Positions 1-7,675 of a DNA stretch of 64,000 nt are shown here, one piece after another (position 1 is the first letter of the stretch; every line of letters starts with the position of its first letter). Both the position numbers and the translations under genes were made by a program. Source of the DNA: Gammaproteobacteria bacterium (GTDB lineage Bacteria; Pseudomonadota; Gammaproteobacteria; Arenicellales; JAJDZL01); assembly GCA_022823625.1 (NCBI GenBank), contig JAJEHQ010000006.1:1-64000 (forward strand), read 5' to 3'. The notes beneath the pieces are model-generated. The model worked only from the letters and a program-made list of their open reading frames with translations. It ran no database searches and was not told the origin of the DNA.

Positions 1-2
1 CA

Positions 3-125
3 ATTTCTCAGATAATCGATACCACACTGTTCGATAAAAAGCCTTTATATCAATTATTTACGGATTACGGATACAAAGAGCAACCGATTGAAGGACCTAA
101 ACAGTTGAATTTGTTCGATTATTAA
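3..125 (+). CDS. C-terminal end of an unidentified protein, cut by the window start
   Basis: An open frame runs from the left edge to a TAA at 123-125 and encodes about 40 residues. I do not recognise the family. The last residues are KQLNLFDY. QLNLF fits the pentapeptide consensus QLxLF by which DNA-replication and repair proteins, and some mobile-element proteins, bind the beta sliding clamp, and such motifs often sit at the extreme C-terminus as here. That makes a DNA-transaction protein a reasonable guess, but five residues are weak evidence. The rest of the gene lies outside the window. Confidence 0.5.
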   Translation: MSQIIDTTLFDKKPLYQLFTDYGYKEQPIEGPKQLNLFDY

Positions 126-569
126 GCGGGACACTAGTGACTGAATGCGAAAAAATTACATCAACTGCACTCAGTCATCATCACGCTGACGATTTAAGCA
201 AAGGGTCTGGAAGGCGAACGAACCAGGTGATTGAGAAATCGAACAGGCACAAAAAAAGCAAACTTCTAAGTGAAATTTGCTTTAAGTGCTTTGGAGAGGA
301 AATAATGAGCGTCCCTGCTCAGGTGTCCATCCTTGTGGTTTGCTTTCTCCTTAACTGTCAACCATCCTGGAAAATAACATCAAGAAGAATGGAAACTTGT
401 AAAAAATTATAGGCAGGTGCAACCTGGTTTCTAGTATATATTTTCCTAGATACATGAATAAATATTCATGTATACTTATCTACAAAGTCACCTTATTCTT
501 TGATTATAAATAATTTGAATTTATTCAGCACTAAATGAATATACATCATTCTATTTCTGGAGAGAAATC
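126..569. other. Intergenic region upstream of the LysR gene
   Basis: An AT-rich stretch of 444 bases. A 91-codon open frame inside it (137-412) has no recognisable family, low-complexity composition and no ribosome binding site, so I do not call it a gene. The only clear element is the palindrome at 450-473, listed separately. Confidence 0.5.
450..473. promoter_or_regulatory. Perfect 11-bp inverted repeat, candidate LysR-type operator
   Basis: ATACATGAATA, a two-base AA spacer, then its exact reverse complement TATTCATGTAT. The site lies about 97 bases before the LysR start. LysR-type regulators bind imperfect dyads (T-N11-A cores), commonly upstream of their own gene, so autoregulation by the adjacent LysR protein is the simplest reading. 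No T-run follows, so it is not a terminator. Function is inferred. Confidence 0.45.
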
Positions 570-1535
570 ATGACGCATCGACTTCCTCCAATTGCAGCCC
601 TCCGAGCACTTGAGGCAACTTCCAGGCATCTAAGTTTCACTCGAGCGGCAGAGGAACTATTCATCAGCCAAAGCGCAGTCAGTCACCAGATTCGCCATAT
701 CGAAGATATCTGGGATTTCAAACTGTTTGAACGCCAGGGCAGGCAATTAATCATTACCAAAGAAGGGCAGATGATCATTCCGGTCGTACGGGATTTTCTT
801 GGCAATATGAACCGGACACTCAACGAAATAACCAATCAGGAGTCTCGTACATCCATTCGAATCAGTCTGGTGCAGTCTCTGGCCGTCAAGTGGCTGGTAC
901 CAAGACTCGGGAAGTTCAATGATATGTACCCTGAAATCAGTGTGTGGATTTCAACAACGGATGAATTGGTTAACTTTAGTACCGATGAAGTTGACATTGC
1001 CATTCGACTTGGCGACGGGAACTGGCCGGACTTGCAAATAGACACGCTGTTGAGGGAGTACGTTTTTCCAGTTTGCAGTCCAAGTTTTCTAAAGCGATTT
1101 TCAGCGCCTGAGCATCCTGCTGACTTAATGCGCTATCCTTTACTCTACCGCCACTCGTTTGATATCTGCCCGCGTTGGCGCGACTGGTTCAAAGATGCCG
1201 GTATAGCAATCAAGAAATTACCACGCGGATCTCATTTTCCGGATACGGCGATGTCAATACAAGCAGCAATTGACCATCAGGGTATTGCATTGGCGCGAAG
1301 CGCTCACGTCGAAAAGGATCTTGCATCAGGTCGATTGATTAAGTTATTTGACATCTATAGCGAATCACCGGTTTCCTATTTTCTAATTTGTCCCCATAAA
1401 TTGGTGACCCAACGGCGTATTTCGGTTTTTCGCGAGTGGCTCCTGGAAGAAGCCGCAACTTCGCAGAAAGCTTTTGACCGGGTTATGCGAGCTAGTTCAG
1501 GACACCAGTCTAAAATCATGGCTTATGGGATCTGA
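570..1535 (+). CDS. LysR-family transcriptional regulator, GcvA-like
   Basis: A 321-residue DNA-binding regulator of usual LysR length. Residues 6-65 form the winged helix-turn-helix; the stretch LPPIAALRALEATSRHLSFT and the following AAEELFISQSAVSHQI are characteristic of the GcvA/AmpR branch. Residues 90-300 form the type-2 periplasmic-binding-like effector domain. The ATG at 570 is preceded by GGAGAG at good spacing. It faces, and is convergent with, the triple-RidA gene, with a perfect dyad upstream. GcvA-branch regulators commonly control amino-acid or amine metabolism, so a link to the RidA gene or the nearby amine locus is possible but unproven. Confidence 0.9.
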   Translation: MTHRLPPIAALRALEATSRHLSFTRAAEELFISQSAVSHQIRHIEDIWDFKLFERQGRQLIITKEGQMIIPVVRDFLGNMNRTLNEITNQESRTSIRISLVQSLAVKWLVPRLGKFNDMYPEISVWISTTDELVNFSTDEVDIAIRLGDGNWPDLQIDTLLREYVFPVCSPSFLKRFSAPEHPADLMRYPLLYRHSFDICPRWRDWFKDAGIAIKKLPRGSHFPDTAMSIQAAIDHQGIALARSAHVEKDLASGRLIKLFDIYSESPVSYFLICPHKLVTQRRISVFREWLLEEAATSQKAFDRVMRASSGHQSKIMAYGI

Positions 1536-1583
1536 TTTTTACTTAAAAAGACTGCGTTCACTCACAATTGTCTAGAAAATCGA

Positions 1584-2834
1584 TCAATCAAAGTTTGCTG
1601 TACCCACCATGGCATAAATGTCGATTTCGACAACCATGGAATCATAGGCCAGTACCGGTAACGGAACACCAGTAGACGCAGGTCCGACTTCGCTGAAATA
1701 AGAGGATCGTATCGGCAGGTTTTTGTGTAAGTCCTCTGCGCCACAGTCCCCCTTGTAAACTGTCAAAACCTTGCAAACATTGTCGTAATCCGCCCCCAGA
1801 TCTTTCAATATAGTGCCAATGTGTTGCATTGCCTGATGGGTTTGCGCAGTTAAATCGTCGGGATAAACCGCACCTCCCAACTTATCCAACGACACCTGCC
1901 CACCCAGAAAGATCATTCCGTCACATTTCAAACCATGTTTGTAAGGGAGATGAACATGCCAATCCCAAAGACTATCAGGCCAGGAATGAGTTCGCGGTAA
2001 GTAACCGCCATCTTCACCTTGCATTGCAACTGCTGCTATTTTGATAAGTACTTCAGCATCCGCATGTCTCGGGACAGGGATTCCAGTCGCTGCAGGACCG
2101 GGTTCTTTGAAACAATTTGCAAACGCGAGCGAAGCTGCTTCAAAATCACCTATTCCGGAACCACCAGCATACCAGCGGTTGATTTTGACGATGTCATCAA
2201 AGCTGGAGCCAAGTTCACTCAGTACCTTTGAAATTCGACTCGCAACGGCATTAGTTTGTCCAACGATATCTCCCTGACAGATGACCCGGGCGGTATCGTC
2301 AATCGGATATTGCCCTGAAACAAAAATCATTTTGTCGGAGCGTATTCCTTCTACGAATGGTTCGGGTAATCGAGTCTCCCCGTTCAACCGGGCATGCGTC
2401 CTCGTCGTACCTTCACCAGTCGGTCGACGCATGGCATAACCCTCAATTTCAACCATCATGCCATCGTATGCAAGATATGGCACCGAGATTGCTGTTATCG
2501 TGGTTTGACAGTCTTTTGGCAAACAGTCTGCTACCTGCTGAAGGAACTCAAACTCATCAATTGACCCATCGTTAACATAGAAACATAGCAACACGACCAG
2601 ATCAGAAAACTGGCATTTAAAGTCATCCAGCACTCGACCAAAGTACGCCATGCTATTTTTGGTTTGGGTTGAGAGGTCTCCTGCATTCTGAACCTCCCCC
2701 TTCTCATTCAGGTCCACCTGGCCCCCAACCCAGATCATCGAACCGCATCGAATGCCATGTTTATGGTTGATCTGGATTGGCCAGTTCCAGTGATTATTCG
2801 GCCAGCTGTATTGCCGTTTCATCTGTTCTTCCAT
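1584..2834 (-). CDS. Protein of three fused RidA (YjgF/YER057c/UK114) domains
   Basis: RidA proteins are normally about 130 residues, form trimers and hydrolyse reactive enamine/imine intermediates. This product of about 416 residues contains three tandem RidA-like units. The first starts at the segment YSWPNNHWNWPIQINHKHGI, the second near EPFVEGIRSDKMIFVSGQYP, and the third near HSWPDSLWDWHVHLPYKHGL. Units one and three share the W-W-H-KHG-GGQV pattern and are clearly closest to each other; the middle one has the plainer FVSGQ-type core. A single chain could build a pseudo-trimer. The frame is open to a TTG at 2870, but the ATG at 2834 is the more likely start. It converges with the LysR gene and diverges from the DM13 gene. 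Confidence 0.8.
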   Translation of the reverse strand: MEEQMKRQYSWPNNHWNWPIQINHKHGIRCGSMIWVGGQVDLNEKGEVQNAGDLSTQTKNSMAYFGRVLDDFKCQFSDLVVLLCFYVNDGSIDEFEFLQQVADCLPKDCQTTITAISVPYLAYDGMMVEIEGYAMRRPTGEGTTRTHARLNGETRLPEPFVEGIRSDKMIFVSGQYPIDDTARVICQGDIVGQTNAVASRISKVLSELGSSFDDIVKINRWYAGGSGIGDFEAASLAFANCFKEPGPAATGIPVPRHADAEVLIKIAAVAMQGEDGGYLPRTHSWPDSLWDWHVHLPYKHGLKCDGMIFLGGQVSLDKLGGAVYPDDLTAQTHQAMQHIGTILKDLGADYDNVCKVLTVYKGDCGAEDLHKNLPIRSSYFSEVGPASTGVPLPVLAYDSMVVEIDIYAMVGTANFD

Positions 2835-2974
2835 TGTGTTACTTTCTTGAGTTTTCGAATCAGTTTCCAACCAATGAGGTCGAATTTTTGGAATCCGTCA
2901 AGAAAATTTGCCGAAGTAAATCTGCGATAATAGGAGTTCGTGTCCACATTACATCCTAGTGCGGTGAACTAATC

Positions 2975-3460
2975 ATGCTGAAAAAATTAGCGATTCCAGT
3001 CATTTTCCTGGCAGTTGGATTTGGAGTTGGCTTTGCTGCTGGAGTTTATGTTCTTCCGATCTATATTGAATATAAGTCTAAACCACAACAGGTTGTCGAT
3101 GTTGTGCAGGCCGAAGCAACAGATCCGATTGGACAGTTTGACCGAAACAGTCCAGGTTCAGACGCACTTCACTGGGGCGAAGGTACAGTACGGTTTTCGA
3201 GTGGCAAACTTGTTTTTGAAGAAGATGTTAAACTCGCACCCGGTCCTGATTATCGAATCTACCTGTCACGTAAATTTGCAGATACCAAGAGTGATTTTAC
3301 GAAAATCAAGTCACAAGCCGTTGAAATCTCGAAGCTCAAGACGTTTTCTGGACCACTGGAATTTGAGTTGCCGGAAGGTTTGAATGCACACGAGTTTGAC
3401 AATGTTATTGTCTGGTGTGAAACCTTTTCCATGTATATTGCAAGTGCCAGACTGGAATAA
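2975..3460 (+). CDS. Membrane-anchored DM13-domain protein
   Basis: 161 residues. The N-terminus (residues 4-30, AIPVIFLAVGFGVGFAAGVY) is a single membrane anchor or uncleaved signal. The rest, from about residue 60, matches the DM13 domain: the GEGTVRF start, the PGPDYRIYLS core and a near-C-terminal VIVWCETFSMYIASA segment with the conserved cysteine. DM13 domains are proposed to act in redox or electron transfer outside the cytoplasm, through that cysteine. It stands alone, divergent from the triple-RidA gene across about 140 bases. Membership is clear; the role is not known. Confidence 0.8.
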   Translation: MLKKLAIPVIFLAVGFGVGFAAGVYVLPIYIEYKSKPQQVVDVVQAEATDPIGQFDRNSPGSDALHWGEGTVRFSSGKLVFEEDVKLAPGPDYRIYLSRKFADTKSDFTKIKSQAVEISKLKTFSGPLEFELPEGLNAHEFDNVIVWCETFSMYIASARLE

Positions 3461-3545
3461 ATTGAATTCAATCTCTGGTTGAACAAAAACCACTGCGCTC
3501 TAGATTCTCGGCAAAAGTCCAACTCCTGGTGTCCGCACACCAGTG

Positions 3546-4082
3546 TCAGTTCAGGTAGCCCCGCAGTTTGTCGTACTCCCTTATCTGGCCGGCGGATAGT
3601 TCCCTGGCGGCCTCGATATGCGCTAGCAGGTGGATAGCTTGGAGTTGACCGCGCATTGCTCCCAGATGTTCGGTTACCTGTGTCATTTGCTGGGCTGTGG
3701 GATCACCGGATGCAAACAAGTTTGCCAAGTGTTTCTCAGCCATAATGATGTCCTCGCCCTTGGCCACTGCCTGGGACTTCATCCTGTCATGAATTGCCCG
3801 GATCCGTCTTACCTGTGCGTCACTTAATTCGAGATCCGACGCGAGATCAAGCAAGTGCCTCGGTCCGGGGAAGTGGTTTAGTTCAGCCGCCCGGGCGAGC
3901 CCCATCCCCTCGCCTTGTCTCAACGCACGCACTTCCTCGTCTGTCAGACTTGTCACTTCGGCACCCCTTGAGTGAGCATAGGATGACGATTCATGGACAT
4001 GCTGTGCTTGTGTCGGCATCGATATCATTGCGAGCATGCAGGTACCAACCAGCCAGACAGGTGCAACAAACACTGATTTCAT
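3546..4082 (-). CDS. Periplasmic Spy/CpxP-like protein (heavy-metal-sensor-like fold)
   Basis: 178 residues with a clear Sec signal peptide (hydrophobic residues 5-24, cleavage after MPTQA). The mature part is helical and rich in charged residues, with LELSDAQVRRIRAIHDRM and a later ELSAGQIREYDKLRGY. These resemble the LTxxQ repeats of Spy/CpxP/CnxX-type periplasmic chaperones and metal sensors. A His-rich start (HVHESSSYAHSRG) could bind metal. It lies alone between a convergent DM13 gene and a decayed gene. The family call is by pattern; the specific ligand is unknown. Confidence 0.65.
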   Translation of the reverse strand: MKSVFVAPVWLVGTCMLAMISMPTQAQHVHESSSYAHSRGAEVTSLTDEEVRALRQGEGMGLARAAELNHFPGPRHLLDLASDLELSDAQVRRIRAIHDRMKSQAVAKGEDIIMAEKHLANLFASGDPTAQQMTQVTEHLGAMRGQLQAIHLLAHIEAARELSAGQIREYDKLRGYLN

Positions 4083-4331
4083 TATTCTCCTCCGATCATA
4101 AATAGGGAATAAATAGGGAATTGTCTCCTCCAGACATAAGACTTATCGATTATACGGTTCCATTTTGCCCGGAATTTGCATCAATTGATTTTAATCAGGG
4201 CAGGTTATTAGTCCAGTCTACTGTTTGTCAAGAATAGACTTGCGGAGATCGCTGAGCTTCACTAGCGGTTCATGATTGACCTGGATTGTCTATTGGAACA
4301 ATAGCTATATACCTAAGCACATAACACTAAC

Positions 4332-4742
4332 ATGGGCATCATTGAAGACGTTAAGGAGACTTGCAATTCATTCTAGGAATTCAAGCTCAATCTAGAGAAG
4401 TTCAGAGAACAGCGTAAACGCTGTTTGCGAGAAATGGGTGTCTTCGTTGGTGACGAAAATTTACCTGAACCTGAACACAAAGTTTCGCTCTAGGCGATGC
4501 AAACCAGAGAAACTACACTTTCGCGCGCACAAGCGGCATGTTTGAACCCCGTGTCAACCTGGGTGATGATGTTACAGGATGGTCAGTTTGCGGGATACAT
4601 GTGGAACACATAAGAATTGTGGCAAAAACCAACGGAGCTGTTTTTCGACCGTAGCGGAATTGTTTTCTGTAAACGAAATCCAGCACTCTGTGAGATCGGA
4701 GATACGCTGTTCTTTACATGGAATAACTATAAACATAGGTGA
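4332..4742 (+). pseudogene. Decayed succinylglutamate desuccinylase/aspartoacylase (AstE/DoeB-like) gene, C-terminal part
   Basis: Joining three frames recovers the end of an AstE/AspA/DoeB-type zinc deacylase. An early piece contains EKFREQRKRCLREMGV. A second piece reads TSGMFEPRVNLGDDVT. A third reads QFAGYMWNT, then a stop, then PTELFFDRSGIVFCKRNPA and EIGDTLFF. These match the order of the C-terminal beta domain of this family (FEPR-DLGD-V, G-GY, SGIV-C-R, GD-L). In-frame stops at 4374 and 4491 and a frameshift near 4565 show it is dead. The N-terminal catalytic part is missing. DoeB-like members act in ectoine catabolism; which member this was cannot be decided. Confidence 0.6.
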
Positions 4743-4788
4743 TAATGCGAGTTTAACAGTATTCTCTCATTCACCCATTCATTGACCA

Positions 4789-5583
4789 ATGACCATTCGA
4801 ATCGAAAAGTCCAAACACGTGTGGACAGTAATAAACTCACGCTCGGAAGCCCGAAATGCAGTAAACCCTCAAAACGCACAGGCTCTTTATGATGCCTTTC
4901 GCGAATTTGACCAGAACAAAGACGCACTTGTTGCTGTTTTTTGGGGTGAAGGAGGTGCCTTTTGTGCGGGGTGGGATTTGAAGCACGCCGCTTCATTGAC
5001 AGGGCCGGAAGGTATCGATCAGTACAATTTTCCGGACGAGGGTGAAGCACCGATGGGACCAATGGGTCCAAGTCGGCTGGATCTTTCAAAGCCGGTCATT
5101 GCAGCAGTCGCCGGTCCCGCTGTTGCGGGCGGGATGGAACTGGCAATGTGGGCGGACGTGCGAGTCATGGAAGAATCCGCATATATGGGTGTTTACTGTC
5201 GGCGTTGGGGAGTGCCACTAGTCGATGGCGGGACAGTGCGTCTACCCCGACTTGTCGGCGAAGGTCGGGCATTGGACCTGATTCTGACAGGCAGGAGAGT
5301 TGACGCAGAAGAAGCATTGCGTATCGGGCTTTGCGAATATGTCGTACCAGAAGGACAGTCCCGCGCTAAAGCTGAAGAAATTGCCCATTCCCTCTCTCGT
5401 TTTCCACAAAGCTGTATGAACGCGGACCGACGATCAGCGATTGATCAGAACGGACTCAGCGAATGGAATGCCCTGCGTCAGGAATGGCGTATTAGCAAAG
5501 ACGAAGTCGTCAAATGTGGTGTAAGCGGCGCACAACGATTTGCCAGTGGAAAGGGACGCGGTGGTGACTACGAAAATATCTGA
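4789..5583 (+). CDS. Crotonase-family enoyl-CoA hydratase/isomerase
   Basis: 264 residues, full length for the family. It has the oxyanion-hole segments FCAGWDLKHAAS and AAVAGPAVAGGMELAMWADV. The first catalytic Glu position is kept (GGMELAM). At the second one, usually P-E-x-x-LG, it reads CRRWGVPLVDGGTVRLPRL with Arg instead of Glu, the signature of a distinct crotonase subgroup rather than of a canonical hydratase. The reaction is therefore uncertain: hydratase, isomerase or another acyl-CoA lyase. The ATG at 4789 follows directly on a decayed gene; no convincing Shine-Dalgarno sequence is seen. Confidence 0.85.
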   Translation: MTIRIEKSKHVWTVINSRSEARNAVNPQNAQALYDAFREFDQNKDALVAVFWGEGGAFCAGWDLKHAASLTGPEGIDQYNFPDEGEAPMGPMGPSRLDLSKPVIAAVAGPAVAGGMELAMWADVRVMEESAYMGVYCRRWGVPLVDGGTVRLPRLVGEGRALDLILTGRRVDAEEALRIGLCEYVVPEGQSRAKAEEIAHSLSRFPQSCMNADRRSAIDQNGLSEWNALRQEWRISKDEVVKCGVSGAQRFASGKGRGGDYENI

Positions 5584-5909
5584 TTCATATTCGTTGGATC
5601 GTCATTTCCCAGAGTGAATAAGGCACAGGGGCATTGAAGAAACCAGTCCTCAATCAAACACGCGGGTCTGTGAGGAGCGAGACGCAGTAGTGCTTTCAAC
5701 TACGCATCCAGCAAAATGCCTAAATATCTCGTGCAGGACTGCTGATCTATTTCGGAGACGACGTAAAATGGCTGACTGATGATGTTCTTGCAGTGCCTTG
5801 GTGGAAGATGACTGCAGTACTGCGAAGAAACCTTGATGCCAAGTTAAGGACATTCTGATTCCAGAAGTTCTGGATCGTCTGCCCAGTAAATTTAAGAAGG
5901 AAGAATTTG
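5584..5909. other. Gap between the two crotonase-family genes
   Basis: 326 bases with no open frame that reads like a known protein, no hairpin with T-run and no obvious repeat. The only functional element is the AGAAGGAAG-like ribosome binding site at its right end, which supports the ATG at 5910. Confidence 0.4.
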
Positions 5910-6668
5910 ATGGCAAATACTGTATTGAGAGATATTTCACAAGGGGTCTGTACTTTGACGCTCAATCGTCCAGAAAGACTCAATGCACTCAATTTTGAGA
6001 TGCTCAATGAGTTGCGACAGGGGCTGGCTTCAGCGTTGGACGACTCTGACGTTGGTGCGATCGTGTTGCAAGGCGCCGGCAACGCCTTTTGCTCTGGAGA
6101 TGATCTGGACGAATTTGACGAGTTAACTGCGAGCGAATCCAAGGCAGTGGAACTGATCGAGTGTATTCAGGACATTGCGCGTCAACTTGTGCTCGGTGAA
6201 AAAATAACAATTTGTACAGTGCACGGCTGGGCGGTCGGCAGCGGATTAAGACTCGCAGTCAATTGTGATTTGGCGGTATTTGGAGAATACACACGTTGCG
6301 TATTCCCTGAATTTTCACTGGGCTTTTTTCCAACTGGTGGCATCACTGCGCTACTACCACGAACGATTGGACATGTCCAGACCAAAGAAGCGATGCTATT
6401 GGGTGAGACTTTTGGCGCAAACGACGCGCTGAAAATGGGCATTGCCTGGAAAGTTGTTTCCAGAAGCATCGTCCACGAAACCGCACAGGAGGCCGCAAAA
6501 CAGATAGCCGCGTTGCCTCGGCAAGCTGTTGCCGATTTCAAACGGGTTTCGAACCAGATCAATCTGTCTGATTTCGAACAAATGTTGTCGCTTGAGAAAG
6601 CATCGGCATTGCGTGCAATGTTGGATCCGAACACACGTAGGCTAGTCAGCGATTCACGGTCTCGATAG
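5910..6668 (+). CDS. Crotonase-family enoyl-CoA hydratase-like enzyme
   Basis: 252 residues. It has the N-terminal TLTLNRPERLNALN signature, the oxyanion motif FCSGDDLDEFDE, and CTVHGWAVGSGLRLAVNCDL. The second catalytic Glu is kept (FPEFSLGFFPTGG) but the first is replaced (GSGLRLAV where ELA is usual), the opposite defect to the crotonase gene upstream. Each of the two neighbours thus keeps only one of the two acidic residues of a classical hydratase. ATG 5910 is preferred over the in-frame TTG at 5907 because the ribosome binding site lies about 8 bases upstream of it. Confidence 0.85.
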   Translation: MANTVLRDISQGVCTLTLNRPERLNALNFEMLNELRQGLASALDDSDVGAIVLQGAGNAFCSGDDLDEFDELTASESKAVELIECIQDIARQLVLGEKITICTVHGWAVGSGLRLAVNCDLAVFGEYTRCVFPEFSLGFFPTGGITALLPRTIGHVQTKEAMLLGETFGANDALKMGIAWKVVSRSIVHETAQEAAKQIAALPRQAVADFKRVSNQINLSDFEQMLSLEKASALRAMLDPNTRRLVSDSRSR

Positions 6669-6789
6669 GCAGTGAAACCAGACATGTCCCTTGGATGAGA
6701 TAGAGCGTGAAGTGGAACTGGACCATTGAAAGTACCCACAAAGCATGTCTCTGCAAACACCGTAAAGCTTCATATCCAGTCAACGCTAA

Positions 6790-7218
6790 AATCAATCGTT
6801 CAATCGACTAGTTGCGAAAGTAAAACACTTCGATGGCAAGGTTCTTGAAGACGTAACTAGCGAAACAATCGATGCTGAGCACATACAGTGCCGCGTCAAC
6901 GATTGGAAAAAGCGCGTAAACGAGTTCTTTACCGTGATTACCGACTGGCTGCCAGACTGGAGGGAGGTTGAGCAAGGTCTCCCATTCGTCGTTATGCATG
7001 AGGAGTTGATGCGGAAATACGACGTTGGTGCAACACAGATGCTACCGCTCGAACTTGAGGATCGTGTAGGTCATGTCGCCAAGATCATTCCGCGCGGACT
7101 GTGGATTATTGCCACTAATGGCCGTATCGATCTAAAGGGGGAAAGGCACTACTATCTGATCTTCGATATAGCCGAGAGTTTCAATGTACCCGATTGGCAG
7201 GCCGTTCGCGCCGCATAG
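6790..7218 (+). pseudogene. Probable 5'-truncated gene of unknown function
   Basis: A frame is open from 6790 to a stop at 7216-7218 and reads as sensible protein over its whole length (for example FDGKVLEDVTSETIDAEHIQ, then RGLWIIATNGRIDLKG and HYYLIFDIAESFNVPDW). The first available start codon is a GTG at 6934, after about 48 protein-like codons, so the true start appears lost. If translated from 6934 the product is 94 residues. I do not recognise the family. It lies next to the Abi gene and toxin-antitoxin region. Confidence 0.4.
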
Positions 7219-7565
7219 CGAGATATCCGCAAGACCGTCAGCGAAAATTTGTTGAATCGCATCCTGCAGTGATCAATCTTGGGGCAATTCTCGTCCTGTT
7301 TCAGTAGATTGACAATTCTCTGGAATACTAACGCAAGCGACACGACACAGCGGGCAATGTTGATAAGCGCGACAGCGTGGTGCGCCAACAGATACTGAAT
7401 CGATGAGGTATATGATTGACTGAGCTTCAGGAATCAACTGACAATAGTTCTCGGCGGTACCAGGCGTTTAATTAGCGCACACTCATGGAATTCTATAATC
7501 AGCATCTCAATCAATCTGCACTGGCTGTCTGATCCGTCTCATATGTATTGAACTAGGACATATGG
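7219..7565. other. Non-coding gap before the Abi unit
   Basis: About 350 bases with no supported gene. Short open frames are unlike any known family. A promoter and short RNA unit at its right end are listed separately. Confidence 0.35.
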
Positions 7566-7594
7566 TTGATATTTATACATTCTGGTGTTATATT
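7566..7594 (+). promoter_or_regulatory. Sigma-70-like promoter of the putative AbiF-associated RNA
   Basis: TTGATA at 7566-7571, a 17-base spacer, and TATATT at 7589-7594, both close to consensus. The predicted transcription start is near 7601, only about 45 bases before an intrinsic-terminator-like hairpin. The promoter therefore seems built to make a very short RNA as well as read-through into the Abi gene. Confidence 0.6.
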
Positions 7595-7600
7595 AATGAT

Positions 7601-7650
7601 TAATATAGCCGTCACGCCTCTTAACAATGCGCAACCTTGGCGGCTTTTTT
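7601..7650 (+). ncRNA. Candidate short AbiF-type RNA with terminator, upstream of the Abi gene
   Basis: From the predicted start near 7601 the sequence contains AGCCG (7607-7611), about 29 bases that could pair further (GCC at 7616 with GGC at 7639), then CGGCT (7641-7645) running into a T6 tract ending at 7650. This is a closed stem followed by a terminator U-run within about 50 bases. A conserved structured RNA is known upstream of abiF genes, and related Abi toxins are reported with RNA partners. Position and architecture fit that class. I have not aligned it to the published consensus. Confidence 0.5.
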
Positions 7651-7675
7651 ATTTTCTGCACTACAAGGCTTCTCG

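Noticed and set aside
137..412. 91-codon open frame near the left edge
   Set aside because: No family resemblance, odd composition, no ribosome binding site; probably chance.
4727..5089. 120-codon minus-strand frame
   Set aside because: Lies antisense to the crotonase gene at 4789, which has a clear family match.
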